Source: Sphingomonadales bacterium (GTDB lineage Bacteria > Pseudomonadota > Alphaproteobacteria > Sphingomonadales > Sphingomonadaceae). From it: a stretch of 64,000 nucleotides of DNA. Below, in pieces: positions 38,298 through 47,883 of the stretch; positions within the stretch are counted from its first letter, which is position 1; the number at the start of each line of letters is the position of its first letter. A model generated the notes under the pieces. That model saw only the letters and a program-made list of their open reading frames with translations, ran no database searches and was not told the origin of the DNA. Location of the stretch: positions 158,015 through 222,014 of the forward strand of contig JAIYAY010000026.1 of NCBI GenBank assembly GCA_027488785.1, written 5' to 3'. The translations under genes were made by a program, and so were the position numbers.

Positions 38298-39343
38298 GCC
38301 GCGCCAGTGGCCCCGCCTGTGAGCTTTGCCTGCGTGTCGGCCAAGGCCAACAACTGGTCGCGCTTATCGAGCAGATGTTCCAGTCGATCGGCATCAAACG
38401 GCACAGGCGCAAGTGCCATCGCGCGGTCAAGGCGTGTACGGGCAGCTGGCGTAATTTCGGGCAGATTATTTGCAATCGCCACCATCTCGTCAAAGCGACC
38501 CCAGCAGTTTAACGCAAGGTCACAACCCGCCTGTACGCAGGCCAAGGCACGGCTTGCGACATCGCCTTGCAACGCGTTCATATCGAGATCATCGCTCATC
38601 AACAGGCCATCGAAACCGACCTGCGTGCGTATAACCGTATCTATAACAAAGCGCGACATGGTTGCGGTGTGCGCATTGTCCCAAACGTCATAGACAACAT
38701 GGCCCGTCATGCCCATCGCGGCGGTGTTGAGCGCGCGGAAGGGCGCCAGATCTTGTTCCAACTCCACCGCGCTTGCGGTCACATGGGGCAAGTCGTGATG
38801 CGTATCGACGGTGGCGCGCCCCTGCCCAGGCATATGCTTTACGACGCCGATGACGCCGCCCAACGCAAGACCGTCAAGTATTGCGCGGCCCAGCGCGGCC
38901 ACGCGCATAGGGTCGCTGCCCAAGGCGCGGTCGCCAATGGCGGAATGCGTGTCAGGCACGCGCACATCAAGAACAGGCAAGCAATCGACATTGATGCCGA
39001 CTTCGGTCAACGAGAGCGCAATAGCCTCTGCATTGCAACGTGCCGCCTCAATTGCGGTGATGGGGGCGATGTCATACAGCGCGTCAAACGCACCACCCGC
39101 GGGAAAATCAGGCCAGACTGGCGGACGCATCCGCGCGACACGGCCACCCTCTTGATCAATTAGGATGGGTACATTGTCACGGCCATGCAGCGCCCGCAAG
39201 CTGTCGGTCAGTGCACGAACCTGCGCGCGATCTTCGATATTGCGCTTGAACAGGATATAGCCTGCTGGCTCGACATCGCGAAACAGGCGTTTTTCGTCAT
39301 CTGTCAGGGTCAGGCCCGATAGGCCAAAAATTACCGGCTTCAT
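38294..39343 (-). CDS. nagZ: Beta-N-acetylhexosaminidase (glycoside hydrolase family 3, NagZ)
   Basis: Cytosolic enzyme that removes GlcNAc from anhydro-muropeptides in wall recycling, 349 residues from the ATG at 39343. LIDQEGGRVARM near 57-68 and VIGVVKHMPGQGRATVDTHHD near 158-178 are the GH3/NagZ signatures and MSDDLDM near 247 holds the catalytic Asp. The usual KH-x-PGHG reads PGQG here, while the DTH loop that carries the acid/base histidine is kept. The longer reading frame adds 12 residues that do not resemble the family. No clear ribosome site for either start. Confidence 0.92.
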   Translation of the reverse strand: MKPVIFGLSGLTLTDDEKRLFRDVEPAGYILFKRNIEDRAQVRALTDSLRALHGRDNVPILIDQEGGRVARMRPPVWPDFPAGGAFDALYDIAPITAIEAARCNAEAIALSLTEVGINVDCLPVLDVRVPDTHSAIGDRALGSDPMRVAALGRAILDGLALGGVIGVVKHMPGQGRATVDTHHDLPHVTASAVELEQDLAPFRALNTAAMGMTGHVVYDVWDNAHTATMSRFVIDTVIRTQVGFDGLLMSDDLDMNALQGDVASRALACVQAGCDLALNCWGRFDEMVAIANNLPEITPAARTRLDRAMALAPVPFDADRLEHLLDKRDQLLALADTQAKLTGGATGAA

Positions 39344-39418
39344 GGGAAGAACGCTAAGCTCGCCGCCGCCGCAAGGCAAGCATGGAACGGCGGGAAATGG
39401 CGCTTAAGCTGTGTATAA

Positions 39419-39925
39419 TTACCGGATAGCACCCAAGAAATCGAGCTTACCCACGGGCACGCCCTTCATCCGCAACAGGGCATAGGCCATACTCAGATGG
39501 AAGAAGAAATTAGGGATGGCAAAGCCATGCACATAAACACTGCCTGTGAAGGGAATATCGCCGCTGGGCGTGGTCAGCACGACCCTTGCATCTTCGCGAC
39601 CTTCAAAACCTTCAGGCGAAGCGGCAATTAGAAAGGATATCGCCTTGGCCACACGAGCTTGAACATCGTCATAGCTCGCTTCATCATCGGCCCAAGGCTG
39701 ATTTTCCACCTGACCGACGCGGACCGCGACAAACTTCGCTGTATCGGTCGTCATTTGCACTTGTTTCGTAAGCGACGCCATATCCTCGATTAGCCGCGCA
39801 TCCAGCAATTCAGACAAATCCATGCCCTGTTCCGCAGCATAAGCCTTACCCTTTTCGAGCATGCTCGACAGGTTTTTCAAGCCGCGGATGAAGGTAGGAA
39901 TGGAGACATCGTATAAAGCAGGCAT
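39419..39925 (-). CDS. DUF1993 family protein
   Basis: A 168-residue protein of the DUF1993 family, recognised by YDVSIPTFIRGLKNLSSML at the N terminus, MASLTKQVQMTTDTAKF near 50-65 and the C-terminal SVYVHGFAIPNFFFHLSMAYALLR. The fold is believed to be a DinB-like four-helix bundle; no activity is established. It stands between nagZ and the SPOR gene, where other alphaproteobacteria have no gene, and a repeat element lies just upstream of it. Confidence 0.82.
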   Translation of the reverse strand: MPALYDVSIPTFIRGLKNLSSMLEKGKAYAAEQGMDLSELLDARLIEDMASLTKQVQMTTDTAKFVAVRVGQVENQPWADDEASYDDVQARVAKAISFLIAASPEGFEGREDARVVLTTPSGDIPFTGSVYVHGFAIPNFFFHLSMAYALLRMKGVPVGKLDFLGAIR

Positions 39926-40047
39926 ATTATTTTCCTCGGGATTTTTGACGCTGCTTAAGTTGCTATGTGCAACGCATCAACATGAAAAAGGGGGAGCGGG
40001 GCGCAGTTTGTTATCCCAGCCTGTTCTGGTCATCCTAACGCCTTACA

Positions 40048-40138
40048 TCGTCACCCTGAGCTTGTTTCAGGGTCCATTTCTCATCACATGCCTTGGGTTG
40101 GCACGACAATGGATGCTGAAACAAGTTCAGTATGACGA
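40048..40138. repeat. Dispersed inverted-repeat element, copy 2
   Basis: Left arm GTCACCCTGAGCTTGTTTCAGG (split: GTCACCCTGAGC then TTGTTTCAGG) and right arm ATGCTGAAACAAGTTCAGTAT then GACGA lie around a centre of about 45 bases, longer than in copies 1 and 3. A further partial piece, TTATCCCAGCCTGTTCTGG with a following TCATCCTAA, precedes it at 40011-40037. It is in the 248-base gap between the DUF1993 start and the SPOR stop. Confidence 0.72.
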
Positions 40139-40170
40139 GAGAGAGAGAGAGAGTCTGGCGTCGCGCCAGA
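40137..40170 (-). terminator. Probable terminator of the argS-SPOR transcript, with a (GA)n tract
   Basis: On the minus strand a 7-bp perfect stem TCTGGCG-CGA-CGCCAGA (40170-40154) begins 3 bases after the SPOR stop and is followed by a 17-base CTCTCT tract (40153-40137). The tract is pyrimidine-rich but not pure T, so termination may be weak. The GA/CT dinucleotide run is the only microsatellite I noticed. Confidence 0.45.
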
Positions 40171-40173
40171 GAC

Positions 40174-40833
40174 CTACCGCAGTATCAGGCAATTTTCACC
40201 AGCGACCTTCAATTTTGCACAGAGCTGCTGTGCTTCGGTTGAATTGGCAGTAACGGCTTGCAGTCGGAAAACCGTGCGCCCGCCTTCGACATTGGATTGT
40301 GCAATTTTGCGATTTATTCCTGCCAAAAAGCCAAAGCGCTTATTCAAACCGGTCCATGCCGCTTCGGCCTTAGCGGAATCGCCGAACGCGCCAAGCTGTA
40401 CCAAGACGCCATTTGCAGGTGCGGTTTTGTTTACAATAGAAGTCGCTGGCTTCGCCACCACAGCCGGAGGTGCAACCACAGGACCAGCGGGCGGAGCCGC
40501 GAGCACAGCCCCCGTTTTCTGTCCTTCGCTTGCGGCAAAGGCGGAATCGCCTTCACCTTCGAAGCTTTTGCCGCCAGCATCCAATGGTTTTTCTTTGTAA
40601 TTACCCTTGGGCGCGACGATTAGTTCGCCCGTACCGTTTGCTCCGCTCCTCTGGCTGGGCTGAAGCCAATAAATGCCTCCGACAATCACCACGAGCAATA
40701 ATAAACCCGCAACCGCTAGCAACACGCCCCTCATGGGCGATCCGCTATCTTCTGCGACATGACCGTCAGCGGTTTCGAGCCAGGGAAGACGATTATTGTC
40801 GTCGAGATTTAGTCCATTATTATTGCGGTCCAT
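40174..40833 (-). CDS. SPOR-domain membrane protein
   Basis: A 219-residue bitopic protein. A short polar N terminus precedes one span (GVLLAVAGLLLLVVIVGGIYWL, about 37-58), then a low-complexity Gly/Ala/Pro region to about 140, and a C-terminal SPOR domain (GVLVQLGAFGDSAKAEAAW ... TVFRLQAVTANSTEAQQLCAKLK ... CLILR). It probably binds septal peptidoglycan. GTG and ATG are adjacent at the start; I take ATG at 40833. It lies 19 bases after argS, the usual alphaproteobacterial pairing. Confidence 0.85.
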   Translation of the reverse strand: MDRNNNGLNLDDNNRLPWLETADGHVAEDSGSPMRGVLLAVAGLLLLVVIVGGIYWLQPSQRSGANGTGELIVAPKGNYKEKPLDAGGKSFEGEGDSAFAASEGQKTGAVLAAPPAGPVVAPPAVVAKPATSIVNKTAPANGVLVQLGAFGDSAKAEAAWTGLNKRFGFLAGINRKIAQSNVEGGRTVFRLQAVTANSTEAQQLCAKLKVAGENCLILR

Positions 40834-40852
40834 CACGTCACGTCCCCAATCT

Positions 40853-42574
40853 CTACATGTTGTAGGCGGCTTCGACCCCCATCAGCCGCAATCCATTGCG
40901 CAGGACCTGCCCGATATTGTGCGCCATGAAAAGTCTTGCGCCCGTCAGTTCCGGATTTTGTGATAAAATGAAACGCTTGTCAGGTTGGTCATTGCCCAAA
41001 TTCCAATAAGCATGGAAAGCAGCCGCCAAATCATTCAGGTAAAAGGCAATTCTATGCGGCTCTCCTGATTTTGCAGCCGCTTCCACAATCCGCGGGAAAT
41101 TTGCGGCCTCGCGGATGAGGCCGATTTCCGCATCGCCCAGCAACGCAATATGCGCGCCATCAGGGCCAAGACCTTCGAGTTCTGCCTTGCGCATGGTCGA
41201 TGATATCCGTGCATGGGCATATTGCACATAAAATACCGGATTGTCCTTCGACGCTTCGACCACCTTAGCGAAATCAAAATCCATTTGCGCATCGGCCTTG
41301 CGGGTCAGCATCGTGAAGCGGACGACGTCTTTTCCAACTTCTTCAATGACTTCGGCCAAGGTTACAAAACTGCCCGACCTTTTGGACATTTTAACAGGTT
41401 CGCCGCCGCGCAACAGGCGCACCATCTGCACCAGCTTGACATCGAAATCGACCTTACCACCGGTCAGCGCATTGACTGCTGCCTTGATCCGCTTGACCGT
41501 GCCCGCGTGATCCGCGCCCCAAATGTCGATCATCGCATCGACGCCTTGGCTTTTCTGGAAATGATAAGCGAGATCCGCACCGAAATAGGTCCAACTGCCG
41601 TTGGATTTCTTGATCGGCCGGTCCTGGTCATCACCAAATTGCGTAGAGCGGAACAAGGGAAGCGTCACAGGCTCCCAATCTTCGATTTCTTTACCCTTTG
41701 GCTTTTCTAACTCGCCATCATAGACAAGCCCGCGCGCGCGCAATTCCTTCTCCGCGACATCGGCCTTACCCGCTTCATGCAGCTCAGCCTCGGACGAAAA
41801 CAGGTCATGGTGGATGCCAAGCAAGCCTAAGTCGGCCTTGATCATCTCCATCATTTCGGCAACGGCCGCCTTGCGGAATAACGCAATCCATTCGTTTTCA
41901 GGCGCTGCGACATATTGCTCACCAAAACGCTTTGCCAACTGCTGGCCTACGGGGATCAGATAATCGCCGGGATACAAGCCTTCGGCGATTTCGATCGTTT
42001 CGCCCAGCGCCTCACGATAACGCAAATGCGCCGAGCGTGCGAGTACGTCAACTTGGCCGCCTGCGTCATTGATATAATATTCGCGGATCACGCGGTACCC
42101 GGCAAATTCTAGCAATTTGGCTAAAGCATCACCGACGACAGCACCACGACAATGCCCCATATGCATAGGACCGGTTGGGTTGGCAGAAACATATTCGATA
42201 TTCACTGACTTGCCATCGCCCAAATGCGAGCGGCCATAATCATCGCCCGATGCGGCGATTGCGCGCAATTCATCAAGCCATGCCGAAGCATTAAGCCGAA
42301 GGTTAAGGAACCCAGGTCCAGCGATTTCAACTGCTACAACAGCAGCGACTTTCGCCAACTCAACCGACAAAGCCTCAGCCAAGGCGCGCGGGTTGGTTCC
42401 GGCAGGTTTCGCCAACACCATCGCGGCGTTGGTGGAGATGTCGCCATGGGTCGCATCGCGCGGCGGTTCGACCGTTACATTGCTGCGGTCCAGATCTGCC
42501 GGCAAGGTTCCGAGTGCCACAAGTGCGTCCAACGCATGATCGACATGCGCTGCATATTGTTCAAAAAGGGTCAT
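40853..42574 (-). CDS. argS: Arginine--tRNA ligase
   Basis: Class I aminoacyl-tRNA synthetase of 573 residues. The HIGH-type motif is HMGH at 138-141 within YVSANPTGPMHMGHCRG, and KMSKRSGSFVTL near 395 is the KMSKS motif. An N-terminal Arg-S additional domain (about 1-95) and the DALR anticodon-binding domain at the C terminus ending MGVEAAYNM are present. First gene of the SPOR-containing transcript. Confidence 0.97.
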   Translation of the reverse strand: MTLFEQYAAHVDHALDALVALGTLPADLDRSNVTVEPPRDATHGDISTNAAMVLAKPAGTNPRALAEALSVELAKVAAVVAVEIAGPGFLNLRLNASAWLDELRAIAASGDDYGRSHLGDGKSVNIEYVSANPTGPMHMGHCRGAVVGDALAKLLEFAGYRVIREYYINDAGGQVDVLARSAHLRYREALGETIEIAEGLYPGDYLIPVGQQLAKRFGEQYVAAPENEWIALFRKAAVAEMMEMIKADLGLLGIHHDLFSSEAELHEAGKADVAEKELRARGLVYDGELEKPKGKEIEDWEPVTLPLFRSTQFGDDQDRPIKKSNGSWTYFGADLAYHFQKSQGVDAMIDIWGADHAGTVKRIKAAVNALTGGKVDFDVKLVQMVRLLRGGEPVKMSKRSGSFVTLAEVIEEVGKDVVRFTMLTRKADAQMDFDFAKVVEASKDNPVFYVQYAHARISSTMRKAELEGLGPDGAHIALLGDAEIGLIREAANFPRIVEAAAKSGEPHRIAFYLNDLAAAFHAYWNLGNDQPDKRFILSQNPELTGARLFMAHNIGQVLRNGLRLMGVEAAYNM

Positions 42575-42599
42575 GACTGTGCCTTGAAATTAACGCGGA

Positions 42600-43250
42600 T
42601 CAACGCGTGACATTGTAACGCAGCTGATCTTCTGTCAGCTGAAAACCGATGAGCATTTCAAAGCTTGATCGGACAACCGCTGCGCGCACCTCAGGATCAG
42701 CCATGGGGTCGAGCGCCGCGTCAGGGTCACCAGGCTTACGCTTCTTTGTGATTTTCTGCACGATTTCGGCGGGCAAGCTGGCCGCGTTCTTGTCAATATA
42801 GCCAGCCGCTTGCGCCTGCGCAGATGCGCGTTGCTGACCATCGGCGAATTGCAACGTCACTTGACCAACCCGCTTAGCAATGACGGCGCTGCCGCCTTGA
42901 ACTACCGTGTTAAAATAAGGCACAGTAATCGTCCGCGCACCGCGGGCATCGCTGCGGCGCGCTTGCACATCAAATGATGCCTGCGAAAAGATTTTATCGC
43001 CGCTTTCATTACACGTCGGACGAATATTGGTGATCGTCGCAACCATGTCGATAGCCTCGGCATCCGTGCTGTTCACTGGGTTAAAAATAGTGATATCCCC
43101 CGTGCCATCGGGCACCGCAACCGTCGGGCAGCCTGACCGCGTGACGTTTACGCCAACGCCAGCGGCGACATCCAGATCGCCGTCGCGTGAGCAACCGGCC
43201 AAAGTAGCTAAAGCAATACCGATGGTCAGGGCTTTGGCGGCGAAGTTCAT
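42600..43250 (-). CDS. Probable lipoprotein of unknown function
   Basis: A 216-residue protein with a lipoprotein signal (IALATLAGCSRDGD; lipobox LAGC with Cys near residue 20). The mature part has a domain with paired cysteines (GCPTVAVP, RPTCNESGD) and TVVQGGSAVIAKRVGQVTLQF, ending in an Arg-rich helical segment. I recognise no named family. It lies 25 bases upstream of argS on the same strand and is divergent from ispH, so argS may be read from its promoter. Confidence 0.65.
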   Translation of the reverse strand: MNFAAKALTIGIALATLAGCSRDGDLDVAAGVGVNVTRSGCPTVAVPDGTGDITIFNPVNSTDAEAIDMVATITNIRPTCNESGDKIFSQASFDVQARRSDARGARTITVPYFNTVVQGGSAVIAKRVGQVTLQFADGQQRASAQAQAAGYIDKNAASLPAEIVQKITKKRKPGDPDAALDPMADPEVRAAVVRSSFEMLIGFQLTEDQLRYNVTR

Positions 43251-43386
43251 AAAGGGTAATCCTCAGGTTTCTTAAACTTGGGTCGCGAGTGCGAAACGTG
43301 ATTTGGTCCTTATCCCCCCATTGCGGCCCGCGCAACAGGGGAAAGGTCTTGGCGGATGCAGCGACTTTATCTAAAGAACATGGCAC

Positions 43387-44352
43387 ATGACTGAACAACC
43401 ACTCTCCAAAAAATCGATCCGGCTGCTTTTGGCCGCACCACGTGGTTTTTGCGCTGGCGTTGACCGCGCTATCCAGATTGTTGAGCTTGCGCTCAAACAA
43501 CATGGAGCACCGGTCTATGTCCGCCACGAAATCGTCCACAACCGTTATGTGGTCGACAGTTTGAAAGCCAAAGGTGCGGTTTTTGTCGAAGAGCTCGATG
43601 AAGTGCCCGATGGTGGCCATGTTGTATTTTCGGCACATGGAGTACCCAAGTCAGTACCCGCCAATGCGCAACAACGCGGGCTTGCCTATTTCGACGCGAC
43701 CTGCCCGTTGGTTTCGAAAGTCCACAAACAAGCTGAACGGCAAGTTGAGGCTGGCCGGCATATCATTTTCATCGGCCATGAAGGACATCCCGAAGTCATT
43801 GGTACCTTTGGCCAAGTGCCCGCAGGCGCAATGACTTTGGTCGAAACCGCCGACGATGCCCGCGAAATTGCGCCTGCCGACGCGAACAATCTCGCTTTTC
43901 TCACGCAGACAACATTGTCTGTCGATGATACATCCGAGATTGTCGGTATCCTTCAACAACGCTTCCCCAATATTGTCGGGCCAAAGGGTGAAGACATTTG
44001 TTATGCCACGTCGAACCGGCAGGAATCGGTAAAGGCGATTGCGCATGAATGCGACCTTGTACTTGTCATTGGCGCGCCGAACAGCTCCAACTCGCAGCGT
44101 CTAGTTGAAGTTGCAGCGCGTTCAGGTGCGAAAGCATATCTGGTACAGCGTGCCGAAGATATCAGCCTCAATTGGTTTGATGATGTCCATACGCTTGGCC
44201 TGACGGCTGGCGCATCAGCCCCAGAAGTTTTGGTGCGCGAGATTATCGACGCGCTCGCGCTGCATTTCGACTTGGATGAGCAGCAGGTGACGACCGCGGA
44301 AGAAACCGTCACGTTCAAACTGCCACGCGAACTGGCTGGCGCGGCGAGCTGA
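43387..44352 (+). CDS. ispH: 4-hydroxy-3-methylbut-2-enyl diphosphate reductase
   Basis: Last enzyme of the MEP pathway, giving IPP and DMAPP through a [4Fe-4S] cluster. The three cluster cysteines are Cys22 in [12 protein letters not shown], one in [13 protein letters not shown] near 102 and one in [12 protein letters not shown] near 203. 321 residues, normal length. It is the first gene of a plus-strand trio with thrB and rnhA; thrB begins one base after its stop. Confidence 0.97.
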   Translation: MTEQPLSKKSIRLLLAAPRGFCAGVDRAIQIVELALKQHGAPVYVRHEIVHNRYVVDSLKAKGAVFVEELDEVPDGGHVVFSAHGVPKSVPANAQQRGLAYFDATCPLVSKVHKQAERQVEAGRHIIFIGHEGHPEVIGTFGQVPAGAMTLVETADDAREIAPADANNLAFLTQTTLSVDDTSEIVGILQQRFPNIVGPKGEDICYATSNRQESVKAIAHECDLVLVIGAPNSSNSQRLVEVAARSGAKAYLVQRAEDISLNWFDDVHTLGLTAGASAPEVLVREIIDALALHFDLDEQQVTTAEETVTFKLPRELAGAAS

Positions 44353-44353
44353 T

Positions 44354-45328
44354 TTGGCAGTTTATACGCCGTTAGGACCGCAGCAGGTTGACGCATTGCT
44401 GGCGCATTATGATGTCGGCAAACTTGTCGCGTTGAAGGGCATTGCCGAGGGCGTCGAAAACAGCAATTTTTTCGTGCAAACAACGCAAAGCCGTTTCATC
44501 CTGACTTTGTATGAAAACCGGGTAAATCCAGATGATCTGCCGTTTTTCTATGCCCTATTGAAGCATTTACACGATGCAGGCTGCAAGGTGCCGCAATTTA
44601 TCACGGATCGTGATGGCCAATGGCTGCAAACGATTGCGGGACGACCCGCTTGCTTGATTGAATTTCTCGATGGCGTGTCAGTGACAGAACCGACGGCGGC
44701 ACAGGCGCATTCGACGGGTGCCGCATTGGGGCATATGCATAAGGCGCTTACCGATTTCACTTTGGCGCGCCCCAATAGCCTTGGCGTTGAGGCCTGGCGA
44801 TCGTTGGCGATGCGCTGCTCGGCGGAGGGCCTTGAGTCCATCGCGGTAGGTCTGTCAGCGCGGGTCTTTGCCGAATGTGATTATCTCGAAGCGCATTGGC
44901 CAAGCGATCTGCCTGTTGCGGCGATCCATGCCGATCTATTTCCAGATAATGTCCTGATGTTGGGCGACCATGTTGGTGGCCTCATCGACTTCTACTTCGC
45001 ATGCACGGAAATCCGCGCATATGATTTGGCAGTAACGCACAGCGCATGGTGCTTTTCCAATGATGGCGCGGTGTTTGACGCCGACGTGAGCGCAGGCTTG
45101 TTGGCGGGCTACACCGATATTCTTCCCTTGGACACGGCAACGCGGGACGCCTTGCCCATATTGCTGCGCGGCGCATGTCTGCGGTTCCTCCTCACGCGTT
45201 GCTATGACTGGATTAACACGCCAGCCAATGCGCTTGTGACGCGCAAAGACCCGCTGGCTTTCTTGCATCGGCTGGATTTTTACAGCGACCCAACAGAGGT
45301 TAAAAAAATATTAAGGCATCATGCGTGA
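44354..45328 (+). CDS. thrB: Homoserine kinase (ThrB, APH-like type)
   Basis: Phosphorylates homoserine in threonine synthesis, 324 residues. This is the aminoglycoside-phosphotransferase-like type found in many alphaproteobacteria and pseudomonads, not the GHMP-kinase type of E. coli. [11 protein letters not shown] near 33-43 binds nucleotide, [14 protein letters not shown] near 188-201 holds the catalytic Asp and [12 protein letters not shown] the metal-binding Asp. The start is TTG at 44354: the N terminus [19 protein letters not shown] fits the family from that codon, and no ATG or GTG alternative precedes the conserved part. Confidence 0.93.
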   Translation: MAVYTPLGPQQVDALLAHYDVGKLVALKGIAEGVENSNFFVQTTQSRFILTLYENRVNPDDLPFFYALLKHLHDAGCKVPQFITDRDGQWLQTIAGRPACLIEFLDGVSVTEPTAAQAHSTGAALGHMHKALTDFTLARPNSLGVEAWRSLAMRCSAEGLESIAVGLSARVFAECDYLEAHWPSDLPVAAIHADLFPDNVLMLGDHVGGLIDFYFACTEIRAYDLAVTHSAWCFSNDGAVFDADVSAGLLAGYTDILPLDTATRDALPILLRGACLRFLLTRCYDWINTPANALVTRKDPLAFLHRLDFYSDPTEVKKILRHHA

Positions 45329-45765
45329 AGCAGCTTGAGATATTCACCGATGGTGCGTGTAAGGGCAATCCCGGCCCAGGCGGTTGGGGCGCTGTGATCC
45401 GTTATGGCAAGCATGAGAAAGAAATTTCAGGCGGCGATCCCGACACCACCAACAACCGGATGGAGCTCTCCGCCGCGATTGAAGCGCTCAAAATCCTTAA
45501 CGAACCGTGCCATGTCAAATTGCACACCGACAGCAAATATGTCCTCGATGGTATCACCAAATGGGTCCACGGCTGGCAACGCAATGGATGGAAAAACGCT
45601 TCAAAGCAGCCGGTCCGCAACGCCGATTTATGGCATGACCTAATCGATGCCGTTGCCCGTCATCACGTTGAATGGATTTGGGTGAAGGGCCATAATGGCC
45701 ACCCCGAAAACGAACGCGCCGACCGGCTGGCGAGTGACGCAGCAGAGGTTGCAGCGCAGCGTTAA
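45325..45765 (+). CDS. rnhA: Ribonuclease HI
   Basis: Degrades RNA in RNA-DNA hybrids, 146 residues. Catalytic acids are Asp8 ([12 protein letters not shown]), Glu in [13 protein letters not shown] near 46, Asp in HTDSKYV near 68 and Asp in [13 protein letters not shown] near 132. The GTG start overlaps the thrB stop by 4 bases (GTGA). Its TAA stop overlaps the stop of the opposite-strand oxidoreductase by three bases (TTAA). Confidence 0.97.
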   Translation: MKQLEIFTDGACKGNPGPGGWGAVIRYGKHEKEISGGDPDTTNNRMELSAAIEALKILNEPCHVKLHTDSKYVLDGITKWVHGWQRNGWKNASKQPVRNADLWHDLIDAVARHHVEWIWVKGHNGHPENERADRLASDAAEVAAQR

Positions 45766-46871
45766 CGAAACCGTGCTGGCGTGTAGACAGCGGCGTCGAC
45801 TTTGGGCGGCGCGGCGATAGCTTCATTCAACAATGACCCAGCGAGCTGTGCTGCGGCGGGGGCAGTTTGGATACCGAAGCCACCCTGCCCTGCGAACCAG
45901 AAAAACGCATCATTCGCCGCATCGCGGCCAATGACGGGCAGGCGATCCGGCGCGAAGCTGCGAAGCCCGGCCCATTTATGCTCGACGCGATGAATGTCCC
46001 AATCCACCACGGTCTGCAGGCGATCAATGGCGGTGGCGACGTCCCATTCCTCTGGCGCAGCGTCGCAGGCTGAGGTTGCGGTCTCATCATGGGGGCTAAG
46101 CCATAAGCGACCACCCGCGTCGGGTTTGAAATAGAAACTGCCGTCCAACCCAATGACCAAGGGCAAATCCGCCGGAACGTCTGGCGATACAACCAATTGT
46201 GCGATGGTGCGGCGATAAGGTTGGATGCCCAAAGGTCTAACCTGCGCCAACTGCGCCACGTCATCGGCCCATGCACCCGCCGCATTGATGATGATTTTTG
46301 CCAAACAATTGAAGCTGCCTGCCGCGATCTGCCATGCGCCATTTTGCCATCTAGCGGCGTTCAGGCGGCTGTTACATTGTAGCACTGCGCCTTGCTGTTT
46401 GGCTTGGCGCAAATAGGCGCCGTGCAAATTCGCGACGTCAATGTCGCAACAGTCTGGCTCCCAAAGACCATGTGTCCAATCGCTGCGTAGTCCCGGCACA
46501 CGCGCCGCCACTGCGGCACGGTCACTGACGTCAATATGCACGCCGCTGGCGGCAAATTCCGCAAGCATATTATCCGCCATCAGCGTCTGATCCGATGTGC
46601 CGATATGCAGCGCGCCGCGTTTGTGCATCAATGGACCGTCATGGAAATCCGCAGGCGGCGCTGCCAAAAATGGTCCTGACGCGGTGGTCAGCGGCTGAAC
46701 CGCTGGCCCGCCATAGCATTCGACCCAAAATGCCGCCGACCGGCCCGTCGAATGATAACCAGGATGTGCCTCTGCCTCAATTAACGCCACAGATGCCCGC
46801 GCGGACAATTGGGCCGCAAGGCTCGCACCCGCAATGCCGGCGCCGATAATAGCAAATTCAAAGTCGCTCAT
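45762..46871 (-). CDS. FAD-dependent oxidoreductase (DAO family)
   Basis: A 369-residue DAO-type flavoprotein, related to glycine/sarcosine/D-amino-acid oxidases and to hydroxyglutarate oxidase. The FAD dinucleotide loop [18 protein letters not shown] opens it, [15 protein letters not shown] near 37-50 covers the flavin, and [27 protein letters not shown] near 315-340 is the C-terminal FAD motif. The start at 46871 overlaps the hydrolase stop (ATGA), preferred over an ATG 16 codons earlier. Substrate not predictable. Confidence 0.82.
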   Translation of the reverse strand: MSDFEFAIIGAGIAGASLAAQLSARASVALIEAEAHPGYHSTGRSAAFWVECYGGPAVQPLTTASGPFLAAPPADFHDGPLMHKRGALHIGTSDQTLMADNMLAEFAASGVHIDVSDRAAVAARVPGLRSDWTHGLWEPDCCDIDVANLHGAYLRQAKQQGAVLQCNSRLNAARWQNGAWQIAAGSFNCLAKIIINAAGAWADDVAQLAQVRPLGIQPYRRTIAQLVVSPDVPADLPLVIGLDGSFYFKPDAGGRLWLSPHDETATSACDAAPEEWDVATAIDRLQTVVDWDIHRVEHKWAGLRSFAPDRLPVIGRDAANDAFFWFAGQGGFGIQTAPAAAQLAGSLLNEAIAAPPKVDAAVYTPARFR

Positions 46872-47824
46872 GGTCGCGGTGCGTTGGTTTCCAAAAAGCG
46901 ATCGATCCGCGCGAGGCACTGGTCACGCACGGGATCTGCCTCCCGCAACAATTCATGTGCGGCTTCCTTGCCGAAAATCAATGCTTCGGCATGCGGCAAA
47001 CGTTTGCTGTCGGCGATCACGCGCGGGGTGCTAACCAATTGGTCGGCAGTGGTCGCGAGCAGCAAGATGGGTGTCTTAACAGACTCCAACAGGCCCGGCG
47101 CTTCCAACATGCGGATCGACGCAATTGCGCGTTCGATCCAATGCCAGCTTGGCGGCCCCAATTTGACATTGGGGCGCAATTTCCACCATGCGATTTCGTC
47201 TTCGTAACGATCAGCATCATGCGTCAACATTTTGCTGCGCCTCTCCATCGGCGACATCGGCTTCTCGCTGACTTTCCAGGCGGCATCCTTGCCCTTGCCG
47301 ATTTTGACCATCAGCTTGGCAAAGGCATGGTTCAAGGCCAATGGCAGCCCTCCGGTCTGAATACCCAGCATCGGCGCGCTCAGCACGACTGCGTCAGGGT
47401 CCATCGCCTTTTCTACCAAAGCGCGCATGGCCAATTGCCCGCCCATGCTGTGCGCCATCACGACATGAGGACCAGGCGTTTCTAGTTTCCAAGCAGTCCA
47501 AAAATGCCGCAGATCAGCAATCCATGTGGCGAAGTCATCGATATGGCCAATATTTGGATCCGCTAATATCCGCCCGGATTCCCCCTGCCCGCGCCAGTCG
47601 ATGGCCGTCACGTGCCAGCCGGCATCGGCATAATAAGCCAGCGTCTCCAGATATTTTTCATAATGGTCGCCGCGACCTGGCAGGAACAATAATGACCCGC
47701 GTGGCGGGTTTGCGCCTTGCCAATCGATACGGCGAATGGCCCATTGGTCCGCCGCATGCCATATGCTTTCCACGGCTTCCGCTGGGATGATGCGTCGGTT
47801 CATCTGTGTGTTGGACTTGGACAT
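46868..47824 (-). CDS. Alpha/beta hydrolase (monoacylglycerol lipase/lysophospholipase-like)
   Basis: A 318-residue hydrolase of the serine aminopeptidase S33 / lysophospholipase type. LFLPGRGDHYEKYLETLA is the oxyanion region, DWRGQGESG near 75 is typical, the nucleophile serine is in MAHSMGGQLAMRAL near 115-128 and the late His is in KEAAHELLRE. Several starts are possible; ATG at 47824 gives the usual length. A TTG at 47887 would overlap the fumarylacetoacetase stop (TTGA). In a possible operon with that gene and the oxidoreductase. Confidence 0.8.
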   Translation of the reverse strand: MSKSNTQMNRRIIPAEAVESIWHAADQWAIRRIDWQGANPPRGSLLFLPGRGDHYEKYLETLAYYADAGWHVTAIDWRGQGESGRILADPNIGHIDDFATWIADLRHFWTAWKLETPGPHVVMAHSMGGQLAMRALVEKAMDPDAVVLSAPMLGIQTGGLPLALNHAFAKLMVKIGKGKDAAWKVSEKPMSPMERRSKMLTHDADRYEDEIAWWKLRPNVKLGPPSWHWIERAIASIRMLEAPGLLESVKTPILLLATTADQLVSTPRVIADSKRLPHAEALIFGKEAAHELLREADPVRDQCLARIDRFLETNAPRP

Positions 47825-47883
47825 GGCAGGCTTTCGTAATAGATGCTGTACGGTTATTGAAGATGTGGTCTTTGCATGCCCCT

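Noticed and set aside
40137..40153. (GA)n tract as a CRISPR or phase-variation repeat
   Set aside because: A single dinucleotide run of 17 bases between genes with no spacer structure and no reading frame to switch.
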